The notes under the pieces were generated by a model. That model saw only the letters and a list, made by a program, of their open reading frames with translations, was not told where the DNA came from and did no database searches. From Hybos culiciformis (lineage: Eukaryota > Arthropoda > Insecta > Diptera > Hybotidae), in assembly GCA_964007475.1 (NCBI GenBank), contig OZ023273.1, forward strand, positions 31,983,287 through 32,047,286: a stretch of DNA of 64,000 nt, written 5' to 3'. Both the position numbers and the translations under genes were made by a program. Below, one piece after another: positions 40,101-47,996 of the stretch; positions within the stretch are counted from its first letter, which is position 1; every line of letters begins with the position of its first letter.

Positions 40101-42736
40101 ACATGCTGCCCATGCATATACAGGAATTCCTTGCGCTGCTTACAGTAAGTTTATCATTTATTTATTAATTTTTTATTACAGGCTAAATAAATTCAATATT
40201 TTCATTCATTGTACTAATATGTACTAATAACTTTCCAGTATGTATTTATTCGACGAATATTATGTTCGGAACGGAAGAAATAAAATATGTTAGGAATTAA
40301 GGAACGATATTCTTTTTAATAAATCAAAAGTGTGTAATTTACATAAAAAAAATTTTAAATTTCAATATTTTTAGAACATAAAAATTTAAAATAATGCTAA
40401 TAATTACTGACAAACAAATTTAGAAAGTGTTTAAAATTGATTTAACGTGATTTTAATAAATTATTGAGAATTGAGTAAAAAATATTTTATAAATTATAAT
40501 TTGTGAGTCCATTGACAGTAGTTATATCAAATACAAAAATTTAGGAACTTTTTACACAACGAAAAAAATAATAATGTTATTATTTTATAGTACTCATCAT
40601 ACACAAACATAATTTATATAATATATTTGAAAATTTAAACATTTTTCGGAGGAACAATAAAGTTTATATAAATTAATTTTTGAATAACTAATTAGAGAAA
40701 TAATTTATTCATTTAAAATTTGTGATAATTTTACCACATTGAAAATAGTAGAATTAAATGCTTATGAATTTATGAGTAGATTTATTTTAATAAGCTTAAA
40801 ACTGCTGAATTTTGAAGAATCGGGAATTTATATAAACTAAAAATAAAATTGTGTTTTTCTACTTCAATTTTAAAATTTCAATTTTAAATTTGTTAATAAA
40901 TAAATTTAAATACTTAGCTAAAAATTAATCCACTTTTGTTTTGGTTTTGATTCTTTCTTGCTCTATTTTATAGAGTTCTACTCCATATAATAATACAAAA
41001 TAACATAATCTGACAATAACAAAGGTACACGGTTAAAAAAAATAGGGTAAAATTAATAATTTAAAAAAAATCAATTTGATTTATACGATTTTGCATATAA
41101 ATGTTATAAATTGCTCAGATATAAAACCTAATAATAAGCCTAAGAATAAATTCGATATAAAAATTTATAAATTAAATAAAAATTGAAATATATTTTATAA
41201 AATGAAGATTATCATTTAGTTTGATATTTTTTTTACAAAATAAAGAAGAAAATTTATAAAAATAATTATATTTTTTATTATTTTCATACAACATTTTTTA
41301 TGTGTAATATTGATAAATAAAAAATATAAAATTCATAAATTTTCTTACACTTTGTTTTTTATTTACAGTAAAAAACTAGGATAAAATTAATAATTTTGGA
41401 AAAATCAATTCCATTTATACGATTTTACTGATCAAATTAATAAATTCCACAGATATAAAACTAAATAATAAGTCTAAGAATAAATTCGATATTAAAATTT
41501 TTAAATTACGTAATAAATTGAAATATATTTTATAAAATGAAGATTATCATTTTGCTTTATTTATCTTGTATAAATTACTATTTATACAATTTATATTTTC
41601 TATTTAATACATTGTTGTATATTACTGACATAGCTCAGTGGAAGACTCTACATCACATTGAACACAGCGGTTAAGCGACGTCAAGTAGTGAATAGTACTT
41701 AGATGGTTGCCCGCATACAAATAAAAAAAAAACAATATAAGAGGCAAAAAAGGAAAAAAAAAAAACAAAAAAAAACAAAAAATCAAAAAAAAGAACCAAA
41801 AAAAACAAAAAAAAAAAATTAAAAAAATTAAAAAAAAACAAAAAAACAAAAAAAAACAAAAAACAAAAAAAAAATAAAAAAAAAACAAAAAAAAGAGAAC
41901 CAAAAAAAAAACAAAAAAAATGTAAAACTCCAGCCCCCAGCCTCCACCTTTTATACTTTTTTTATCAATTTAGTGTCAAATTTCAAGAATACAATTTATT
42001 ACGACACTCGGATAAAATTCATCCATAAATTTATAAATTTAATATTTGAATTTTATTAAATATTTGATAAAAAATATATATATAATTAATAAAAAAAAAT
42101 ATTAAATTATTGATAAAAAAGAATTTATAAATTTCTTCAAAAAAATTTATGGACCTATATTTATACGAAAATATATTAATTTCATCAGCTTTTTTTTAAC
42201 CGTGATATAATATCTTCTGTTAGTAAAATTGTAGTTATTGCAATATTTTTTTTTTTTTTTCAATTTAATACGCTCTTCTAAAGCAAATTTGTAGGTTTAA
42301 GAAATTGAAATACAGACTTTAATAAAAATAAATATGTAAATCAAATTTATTCTTCTAAATATTTTTAGTTCCAATGATGAATCATCATACAATGCCAAAA
42401 TATGGTTTCGGTCCATATAAAAAAACTGGAAGCTTTTATTTACCGAAAATTATATCAAGCCCAACTAAAGGTCGAGCTGGCATACATACACCTGGCAGTA
42501 CAAAAGTTTCATTAGAATTATCGCATGGAAAAAATAAACAACTAATAACATTGCCATCAGATAAATTAGATAGTAATAAAAGGTATTATGTCACTTTTAC
42601 TGTAAAGGGTTCGGGTGAGGGAACAGTTAGAACCTCAACTGGAAATGTAGGAGATGAAACAACAACTACAACTAGAATTGAATTGTTAGATGGTAAAACA
42701 ACTGATTTGTCAACAGATAATACTGAAAGAAAGTGA
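21243..42736 (+). CDS. ankyrin-repeat protein, 7-exon gene model, 1428 aa
   Basis: The coding sequence is the join of 21243-21431, 31012-31273, 31343-31655, 32606-35359, 39164-39443, 40024-40144 and 42369-42736. These total 4287 nt, exactly 1429 codons with the stop. All six introns are GT-AG and every junction keeps the frame. About 12 ankyrin repeats cover residues 40-455. Residues 456-1170 are charged and low-complexity, with Cys/His-rich basic patches near 508-548 and 604-625 and a cluster of R/K at about 1068-1090 that could be a nuclear localisation signal. Residues 1174-1428 form a better-ordered C-terminal part. There is no signal peptide or membrane segment, so it is probably an intracellular scaffold or adaptor. 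I do not recognise the family by name. An untranslated exon upstream and extra alternative exons in the long introns are possible. Confidence 0.9.
24420..24930. other. GC-richer island, possible old transposon relic
   Basis: This stretch is less A/T-biased than its surroundings and carries an 80-codon plus frame (24446-24688) and an overlapping minus frame of nearly 60 codons with charged residues. Neither shows a motif I can name. It may be a decayed transposase fragment or an unrecognised exon. Confidence 0.25.
25380..25620. other. GC-richer island, unassigned
   Basis: A 78-codon frame (25382-25618) includes a GC-rich stretch around 25452-25500. There are no clear splice sites or family motifs. 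It is probably a relic of an inserted repeat. Confidence 0.2.
29050..29096. repeat. (TA)n microsatellite
   Basis: About 23 TA dinucleotides within intron 1. Confidence 0.95.
29116..29179 (+). repeat. 64-bp direct repeat, copy 1
   Basis: Begins ATATAGTGTCAAAGTATAAT. It matches 30215-30278 with only a few substitutions and lies just after the TA microsatellite. Two copies 1.1 kb apart in the same orientation suggest the ends of an inserted element or a dispersed repeat. Confidence 0.8.
30215..30278 (+). repeat. 64-bp direct repeat, copy 2
   Basis: Second copy of the repeat at 29116-29179, same orientation, with roughly four mismatches. Confidence 0.8.
31012..31273 (+). CDS. ankyrin gene exon 2 (residues 64-150)
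   Basis: The acceptor is TTTTATTTTAG at 31001-31011. The exon encodes the rest of repeat 1, repeat 2 (NKNALHYC) and the canonical repeat 3 (DGFTPLHLAV, residues 108-140), then the start of repeat 4 (HSVVHWAT). The donor G|GTAATA leaves phase 1. Confidence 0.93.
31343..31655 (+). CDS. ankyrin gene exon 3 (residues 152-254)
   Basis: A 69-bp intron ends in TGTTTTTAG, and the split codon G|TT restores valine 151. The exon completes repeat 4, encodes repeat 5 with an insertion of about 16 residues (174-222) and repeat 6 (DGRQPLLWAASAGSAKAVIA). The donor GATAA|GTGAG leaves phase 2. Confidence 0.93.
31656..32605 (+). other. intron 3 of the ankyrin gene
   Basis: A 950-bp A/T-rich intron bounded by GTGAG and TTTTTTTAG. 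A degenerate tandem of a GATATGAATAGA-type unit lies at 32268-32332. Nothing else was seen. Confidence 0.8.
32606..35359 (+). CDS. ankyrin gene exon 4, large exon (residues 256-1172)
   Basis: Codon AA|A (Lys255) bridges the junction. Six more ankyrin repeats follow: 256-289, 290-322, 323-355, 356-388, 389-422 and a final degenerate one at 423-455. After residue 456 the sequence is charged and poorly ordered. It has a Cys/His-rich basic patch at about 508-548 (several C, CC and HH pairs), a second at 604-625 (CEVCCKHKRR), an acidic/lysine-rich middle, and a basic cluster near 1068-1090. The exon ends CGGAG|GTACGT in phase 2. The GC content is clearly above the flanking introns, as expected of real coding DNA. 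Confidence 0.95.
35834..36048 (+). mobile_element. Helitron-like remnant with 3' hairpin and CTAA end
   Basis: The stretch contains the phrase AACGGTTCGACCGATTTGGC, typical of insect Helitron-derived repeats. It ends with the stem GCGAAAC/GTTCGC (36018-36033), an 11-nt spacer and CTAA (CTRR), followed by T. A 3' hairpin plus CTRR plus insertion before T is the Helitron signature. The left end is not defined, so 35834 is approximate. Confidence 0.45.
37135..37240. repeat. (TTTTTTTTC)n tract
   Basis: About a dozen T6-9C units. On the minus strand it reads as an A-rich tail directly downstream of the tRNA-like module. Confidence 0.9.
37243..37315 (-). other. tRNA-like Pol III module inside TIR element
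   Basis: On the minus strand the A box TAGCCGAGAGG (37298-37308) fits TRGYNNARNGG exactly. The B box GGTTCGAATCC (37256-37266) fits GGTTCGANTCC exactly. The gap of 31 nt is the normal tRNA spacing. The cloverleaf stems are poor, so it is a tRNA-derived promoter module, as in SINEs, rather than a functional tRNA. Confidence 0.75.
37382..37452 (+). repeat. two-copy short tandem repeat
   Basis: A unit of about 37 bp containing AAACCTTACATCG(T)TATAC occurs twice in a row, between the tRNA-like module and the 111-bp tandem array. Confidence 0.7.
37486..37960 (+). repeat. 111-bp tandem repeat, about 4.3 copies
   Basis: The landmark CCGGAGCTAA recurs at 37531, 37642, 37753 and 37855, giving periods of 111, 111 and 102 bp. 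One copy lacks an AGTTTTAAA segment. The last partial copy is diverged. The units are nearly identical to each other, so the array expanded recently or is being homogenised. Confidence 0.9.
38184..38590. mobile_element. 407-bp MITE with 32-bp TIRs and TA target site
   Basis: The left end reads TCGTCCGCTCAGATCAGAAC and continues CTATTCTAAGTCC. The right end is its inverse with one difference, T for G at position 7. A TA on each side (38182-38183, 38591-38592) fits a Tc1/mariner-type duplication. No transposase is encoded. It lies 107 bp from the end of the preceding TIR element. Confidence 0.85.
39164..39443 (+). CDS. ankyrin gene exon 5 (residues 1174-1266)
   Basis: The acceptor TTTTTTCAG joins AG|G (Arg1173). 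The exon begins a new, non-ankyrin C-terminal region, starting with an amphipathic helix-like stretch (YYMEKKIFQHLLELKSLQIR) and continuing with a Tyr-rich segment around RRYPYTEYTFKNFEMF. The donor GAGGAG... is used as GAG|GTAAGG, phase 0. Confidence 0.92.
40024..40144 (+). CDS. ankyrin gene exon 6 (residues 1267-1306)
   Basis: The acceptor TTATCTTTAAG is followed by AERRLSPDYNTYEKALRC and a His/Cys-containing segment (THRCLHAAHAYTGIPCAAY). The donor A|GTAAGT is a consensus match. It leaves phase 1, which exon 7 completes as A|TT (Ile1307). Confidence 0.92.
41044..41220 (+). repeat. internal direct repeat, copy 1
   Basis: Matches 41378-41553, including the shared phrase TGAAATATATTTTATAAAAT near its end. 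Confidence 0.8.
41378..41553 (+). repeat. internal direct repeat, copy 2
   Basis: Second copy of 41044-41220 in the same orientation, with scattered substitutions and small indels. Confidence 0.8.
41625..41716 (+). other. tRNA A-box fused to 5S rRNA-like promoter module
   Basis: The A box TAGCTCAGTGG (41631-41641) is identical to the one in the element at 60383. No tRNA B box follows. Instead there is TTAAGCGACGTC and then TAGTACTTAGATGG (14 nt, identical to the insect 5S rRNA internal control region as I know it), at one nucleotide more than the 5S spacing. It is best read as a SINE-like head of mixed tRNA/5S origin. Expression is unknown. Confidence 0.6.
41721..41922 (+). repeat. A-rich (A5-9C)n tract
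   Basis: Almost pure A interrupted by single C, T or G. It lies directly downstream of the Pol III-like module and explains the Phe-rich frames on the opposite strand. Confidence 0.9.
42369..42736 (+). CDS. ankyrin gene last coding exon (residues 1307-1428)
   Basis: The acceptor is ATATTTTTAG. The exon opens with a His/Met/aromatic segment (MMNHHTMPKYGFGPYKKTGS). A stretch with alternating hydrophobic residues follows (KQLITLPSDKL, RYYVTFTVKG), which suggests beta strands, and then a Thr-rich polar tail. TGA is at 42734-42736. Confidence 0.93.
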
Positions 42737-43138
42737 ATTTTACGTTTCATATTTTGTCAATTACTTTATTTAATTCTAGTATTTACAGCAGTTAATAATA
42801 TTTTATCAAAAAAAAGAAATATTAATTTTTTTTTTTGAGTCATTTAAAAGAAAAAAAATACTGGTTTAACTTTGTAAACAATTTACTATCGAGATTTACT
42901 ATGTTGTGGTAGTGTGAAAAAATAACCGGCCAAAGGGCTGTGGGGTATGGCGTATAATCCTTCAAATACTGTTTTTCTAAATATTTTTTTTAATTACATA
43001 AATATGTTAGCCATTCACACAAATTCAGAACATTTAAAAAATTGAAAAAAAAAAACAAACAGAACCATGATATTATGTGTAACCTTGGGGATTTTTTTTT
43101 TATTTTTCAAAGTGGGTTTGCTTCAAACTAAAAATAAA
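42737..43138 (+). other. probable 3' UTR of the ankyrin gene
   Basis: A/T-rich sequence after the stop. A GC-richer patch lies around 42922-42960. The first plus-strand AATAAA is at 43133-43138. Confidence 0.5.
43133..43138 (+). terminator. candidate polyadenylation signal AATAAA
   Basis: First canonical hexamer after the ankyrin stop codon, about 400 nt downstream. In DNA this A/T-rich the hexamer can occur by chance. Confidence 0.35.
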
Positions 43139-45785
43139 AAAAAAATAAGTTCTAAAATAAAATTAAAAAAAAAAGTCAAATATTATATAAAAATACAAAT
43201 TAGTTCGCTCCACAATATTATTTATATGTAATATATAAAAACATATTTTTTCTTTATTATTTTTTATGCGAAGAACTTTATTTCGAAAGCTACAAGCGAT
43301 GAAAAAAAAAAAACAATTTTAAACTTTTCTCAAACTTTTGGCATTACAATTTGTAAGAAAAATGTTTATAAAATTAAAAAAAAAACATCAAACTTTATCA
43401 TGGGAAAATGTATAGTAAAAATTAAAAATAAAAATAGAAATAAAAAAAAAGGATACAAATATAAAAAAAACTATTTCTTTATTGTAGTTTAGTATTTTTA
43501 TTTTTTATTTTATTTTTTTTTTTTCAAACAATATTTGAGAGAAAAAAAGGAAATATTTAAAAAAAAAAATGTCTTTCAAACAAAGAATTTTTGTCTGTTA
43601 AAATAAAAATTGGATATCCCTAGGATATAAATTTATATAAAAAAAAAAAATTAAATAAAAATAAATATAAATAAATATATATTTATACATATATTTTAAA
43701 AAAATGATATTACGAAAGAAACAAAAAAACGAAACACTGAACATAATATTGAACAAGAAAAAAAATAGAGAAAATTTATGTCATTTTTTTTTTTTTGTTT
43801 CTTTGGCTTTAAGAATAAACAAAACATTGCTAACTAAAAAAAAGTTGTATGTTTATGTTTTTTTTTTATTTCATTTTTTGTTTACATTTTGACATCATAA
43901 ATACATAGTGCAACAGCAGAGTGCAATGCTTTCGAATATATTATACATATGAAAATAGAGAATAGTATACCTTATAAATGAAATATGTGATTAGTTTTCA
44001 GCAATTATTTCCGCGACAGATGGACGGACAGACGGACGAACGGACAGACAGAAAATGAAAACATATACACTCCATTTTTCATTTTTGATGGAAAATGGGC
44101 TAAAAATTAATAATCTTGTTGACGAAAATTATTTGGTAATGTTTCATTTTGTTATTTGACTACATTGAGAGAAAAACAAACATAATAAAAATTATTATTA
44201 AATTTTTTGAAAAATTTAATTTGGACGTAGAAAAGAATATATCTTAAGAATTAAATAAATTTTAATTTTTTATTAAAAATTAAGGATGATGTATATTAAT
44301 TGCGCAAAATAATTATGTTTCTTCACTAAAAATTATAATTTCTTTTTATTTGATTTATCTAAACCCTAATTTCAAAATTTGTTGAAATGTGATTTTATTC
44401 ACGAGTACGAAAATAAATCAAAAATTGATTTTCTAACTAAATTTTCCAATATATTATTAAGACTTAGACTAGCATAATTTTTTAATAAAATTTTCCTTTT
44501 ATTTATTAATTTAAACAAAACGTGAAACTGAAATTGAGGTTTACTGAATATATTTATACAGTTGAAGTTTACTATATAGCCATCGATAATACTAAGCTCT
44601 GTACTAATTAAATACGGGCTGACTAATTGATAATATAGATTGATTTCGACTGCTGAAGTAAAAAAAAAAGCTGAACAGTAGGAAGTGAATACACAATGAA
44701 ACAGATGTTTTGAAAATTTAGACTAATAGTCTATATATAATATATTAAAAAAAAATATCTTGAAATTGAATTTTAATAACGACATTAGATTTATTTCTTT
44801 TAATAAAATATATATATAAATCGATGGTTAATCAAAATAACACAAATTCAAAATATATCTATGCTAAAGAAGTTTGTATATATTGCATATCCTTTGCATA
44901 TACTTTGCAAGTACAATTTTACTTTAATATTAATGTTTTATTCATTAACTTTTGTTTTGTAATTTATAAAAAAGTTTCAATTTTTTTAATTAAATAACAA
45001 GTACGTGGATACTCACTTAAAATTATCTGTTCTGTATATAGACTAAAATAAACTCTTAGCGTTCTAGGCTTAATTTTGGTCCAAAAAATTTTCTGATCTT
45101 TTTTCTTCTTTTATACTGTTATTATAACAATGAGTGCCTTTTATCGAGTTATAAAAATTCTGAAAACGTAGTAGTTGTGCTGATTCTTATATATATATAA
45201 CGAAATAATTATATTATTTAAACATTAAATTATTCGTGTATATTCAACGGTTTCCCTCTGTTCTCATCAATGTATATTTAAGAGATAATTAAATAAATCT
45301 TTACCTAAGGGGTTTTTTTTTGTTTAGAACTTAAAAATAATCTTCCATTATACCATTATTATTTAATTATTTTTATATTTTCGTAATTTTTTTTTACACA
45401 CAATTTGTCTAGACTTATCTTTGTATGTGGCTACTTAGCAATCTTAAAATTATTAAAACTTTATAAAATAATACATTATTTCGTCAGTAAGGCAAAAATC
45501 TATCATAAAACATTAAGATGGATTTATTTGATAAAAGAATATTTTTCTTATATTAATATATTTTTGGTGAATCCTTTGATAATCTCCTGCGACACACTTT
45601 GTAGATTATATAGACGTAGTTGAATTTTAAATTTGGCGAAGAAAAAAATAAATGTGAATATAAAGTGCACTCATTTCTATTATCATCAGATCTTCATTAC
45701 GAAATTTATTATTGGATTGGATAATTGGAAAGATAACATTTGTGTACAAATTGATTTGCTTTTTGATTCTAGCAGTTCGATCTAG
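43139..45785. other. intergenic A/T-rich stretch between convergent genes
   Basis: No gene was seen. A short GGAC/GACA-type repeat at 44014-44052 is the only recognisable feature; the rest is A/T filler and homopolymers. Confidence 0.55.
44014..44052 (+). repeat. (GACA/GACG)n-like short repeat
   Basis: Imperfect array of GACA, GACG and GGAC units, much richer in G than its surroundings. Similar motifs are common in fly transposon remnants. Confidence 0.75.
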
Positions 45786-45793
45786 CTTTAATA
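45786..45793. repeat. 8-bp target-site duplication, left copy
   Basis: CTTTAATA, repeated exactly at 47989-47996, flanking the Mutator/Foldback-like element. Confidence 0.7.
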
Positions 45794-45810
45794 GGGGTCT
45801 GTAACACCAT

Positions 45811-45978
45811 CTCGAAAAAAAAACCCGAAAAAAAAAATCTCGAAAAAAAAATCTCGAAAAAAAGAGCTCGAAAAAAAAGTCTCGAAAAAAAAAATCTCGA
45901 AAAAAAAATCTTGAAAAAAAAAATCTCGAAAAAAAATCTCGAAAAAAAATCTCGAAAAAAAATATCTCGAATTCGAGA
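45811..45978. repeat. left tandem-repeat arm, CTCGAAAAAAAAT units
   Basis: About twelve units of 12-15 bp, ending in the palindrome CTCGAATTCGAG. Confidence 0.9.
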
Positions 45979-46029
45979 TATTATCTTTTAGCTTTGACAC
46001 AAAAAAATATTAGGAATTCTTCTTGAATT

Positions 46030-46335
46030 AAACAACAGACAGATAATCTCGCTCACCCGTCCTATTTTTGGTTCGCAACGGAATTGTTTCAACATAATTT
46101 GCGAAGAACGCAAAATAGCGTCGAAGCATGGCACCGACGATTACGGGTCATAGCAACAAAATCGCACCTTGGATTCTACAATTTAATTTCTTTGCCCCGA
46201 AAAGAGCAAATTTCAATGAAATGTAAATTATTGAGAGCGGATGCGGGCGAACATCGTATAGTTAGGCCTAAATATACCAAAAAGAACGCAGGTTGCGTGC
46301 GATATTCGAAGAAAAGACTTTCCGCACCGCCTTAA
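46030..46335 (+). pseudogene. Mutator-like (MULE) transposase, C-terminal fragment
   Basis: An open frame without a start codon runs from after a TGA at 46024-46026 to the stop at 46333-46335. Its sequence matches the C-terminal end of MULE transposases: a PSYFWF segment, then RTQNSVEAWHRRL (family pattern NN-x-E-x-WH) and a conserved tail with a short EQ-containing helix followed by basic residues. The catalytic DDE part is absent, so it is a truncated remnant. Family assignment rests on my recognition of these motifs. Confidence 0.75.
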
Positions 46336-46519
46336 ATTATTTGGAAAAGCGTATAATATTAATTTATAATTTTTTGTTGTACGTACCTATGTTATTATGT
46401 ATATTTTGGTTCAAAATGAAAATATATTTTAATGCGCATGTCTTCGGTAAGTTGAATTTACATTCGCAAATTTAGCTCGGTAAATGGTACATTACATGCA
46501 TCAATACACATGCAATTAT

Positions 46520-46605
46520 AGAGGAATGTAAATTGTATTTACATTTCCCTTTGATGTAAATTGTATTTACATTGCTCTATATTGTATTTACATTCTTCAT
46601 TTTGA
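46520..46605 (+). repeat. short GTAAATTGTATTTACA repeats
   Basis: The palindromic word TGTAAATTGTATTTACATT recurs two to three times, inside the Mutator-like element. Confidence 0.7.
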
Positions 46606-47313
46606 ACTGCGTAATACTATAAACAAAAATAATATCACTCACACTCACAATATTTCAATACAGACAAATACCAAAAAAAAAAAAAATTGCAAATGTATAC
46701 CTCTCACATGCATCATATCAATGTCAAACAAAGCTTAGTTTATAATGCTAAAATCTAAATTTTCCCTCTGAGCTAATCTATATTTTCCCTCTGAGCAAAC
46801 AAAAAAAAAAAAAAAAAGAACCAATAAAAAAATACGCGGCTATTTTTTTTTTTTTCTAAAAAGCGGCCAGTCGATCAGTCGATGAATTTTCTTAACATGT
46901 GTTTCAATCTACTATTTTTAAAGGATCTTCGAACCTCCACTACTAAATTTTTAAACGAGTGTGGTTGGATTTTAGTACAAAAATTTAAACCACACTTCAA
47001 AAATTGCACTTATTTTTATTCAAAAAAACAAAATGAATAAAAATAGAACAATGGTAACCCTGAAAATATCTTTGTTGTCATTAGTTAGCTGTGATTGTCA
47101 AATGTCAAGTAAGAATTTTTTTTTCTTTTATCAACAAACGAGGAAAATGGCAGCAACAAGATTATTTATTGTAAATATAAATTATAATGTATTTTATTTT
47201 TTATGTAATTATTATTTGATTTTATTTTTAATTATAAAAAAAATAATTATAAAATTATTATTATTTTTTTTAATAATTAAAAATAAAATTAAATAAAATT
47301 TAAGAAGACCATT

Positions 47314-47445
47314 AGTTCCTAAAATAATAAAAAAAAAATTAGTAATTTTTCTAAAAAATTATTCGATTTTTTTTTTGCAAAAAAGAAAATGAATAATTTT
47401 TTTTTGGAAAAATTACTAATTGTTTTTTTAATATTTTAGGAATCT
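47314..47445. repeat. 132-bp hairpin/inverted repeat
   Basis: The left arm starts GTTCCTAAAATAAT and the right arm is close to its inverse. Both arms contain AATTAGTAATTTTTC. The A/T-only loop is about 50 nt. It could be a small MITE nested in the Mutator-like element. Confidence 0.7.
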
Positions 47446-47587
47446 TCCGGTTTGAAATCATTTCGATAAATAAATAAACTTCCTTATTAAATTTTATTTC
47501 CTTGCTTCATTTTGAACTTTTTTGTTTATTTTTTTCATTATAAATGTATTGTTTTCAACTCCCTCTCACATGCACATTAAAGCAGTA

Positions 47588-47767
47588 TACAATACATGTT
47601 AATCAAATTTGTTATACAGCTCGTTTTGTATACACACAAACATATAGACACTCGTCAATATTATATCACTCGACCTTCGGTCTCGTGATATAAACATGAC
47701 TCGTGTCTATGTGTTTGTGTGTATACAAAACTCGCAAGAATAACAAATTTTCTTAACATGTATTGTA
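47588..47767. repeat. 180-bp near-perfect palindrome
   Basis: The arms are about 80 bp each and pair almost throughout: CAATACATGTTAA at the outside, TTTGTATACACACAAACATA in the middle and CTCGACC-TTCG-GTCTCG at the tip. An RNA from either strand would form a long hairpin. Confidence 0.88.
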
Positions 47768-47837
47768 ATCTACTATTATTTTATTTTCAAATAAGTAAAA
47801 GAAAACAAAATTCCAAGGTGAAATCTTGATTTCTGTT

Positions 47838-47975
47838 TTCGAGATTTTTCGAGATTTTTTTTATATTTTTCGAGATTAATTTTTTCGAGATTTTTTTGTT
47901 TCGAGATTTTTTTTATTTCGAAATTTTTTTTTTCGAGATTTTTTTTTTTTTCGAAAAATTTTTTTTTTTGAGATT
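47838..47975. repeat. right tandem-repeat arm, inverse of the left arm
   Basis: About eight TTTTTTCGAGATT-type units, the reverse complement of the left-arm units but more diverged. Confidence 0.85.
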
Positions 47976-47988
47976 GTAATATACTCCC

Positions 47989-47996
47989 CTTTAATA
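47989..47996. repeat. 8-bp target-site duplication, right copy
   Basis: Exact second copy of CTTTAATA. Because the bases next to it are also C/T, a 7-bp duplication (TTTAATA) is equally possible. Confidence 0.7.

Larger units (their letters stand above)
41028..42204. mobile_element. TIR element carrying a chimeric tRNA/5S-like module and A-rich tract
   Basis: The ends are inverted CACGGTTAAAAAAAA (15 bp exact), with weaker similarity (AAATTAATA) further in. TA precedes the left end. The right flank is ATA, so the target duplication is not clean. The left half holds a direct duplication of about 177 bp (41044-41220 and 41378-41553). The centre holds a plus-strand Pol III-like module (41625-41716) followed by a 200-bp A-rich tract. 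No transposase frame was seen. Confidence 0.65.
40145..42368 (+). other. intron 6 of the ankyrin gene
   Basis: A 2.2-kb intron, more than half of which is the TIR element at 41028-42204. The remaining parts are A/T-rich without features. Confidence 0.85.
45794..47988. mobile_element. Mutator/Foldback-like element, 2.2 kb, with tandem-repeat TIRs
   Basis: An exact 8-bp duplication (CTTTAATA) brackets ends that start GGGG... on the left and the inverse of GGGAG... on the right. Long inverted arms made of CTCGAAAAAAAAT-type tandem units follow (45811-45978 on the left, 47838-47975 in reverse complement on the right). The interior encodes a Mutator-like transposase C-terminal fragment. Long TIRs built of short tandem repeats on a Mutator-type transposase are the Foldback (FB/NOF) design. 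The interior also holds two strong hairpins that may be nested insertions. Confidence 0.7.

Noticed and set aside
41625..41716. Functional 5S rRNA gene
   Set aside because: Only the internal-promoter part resembles 5S; the rest of the molecule is missing.
41622..41903. Phe-rich minus-strand frames
   Set aside because: They arise from the A-rich tract and the Pol III-like module of the TIR element, read on the wrong strand.
45788..46000. 70-codon frame of repeated FFFEIFF units
   Set aside because: It is the tandem-repeat arm of the Foldback-like element read on the minus strand.
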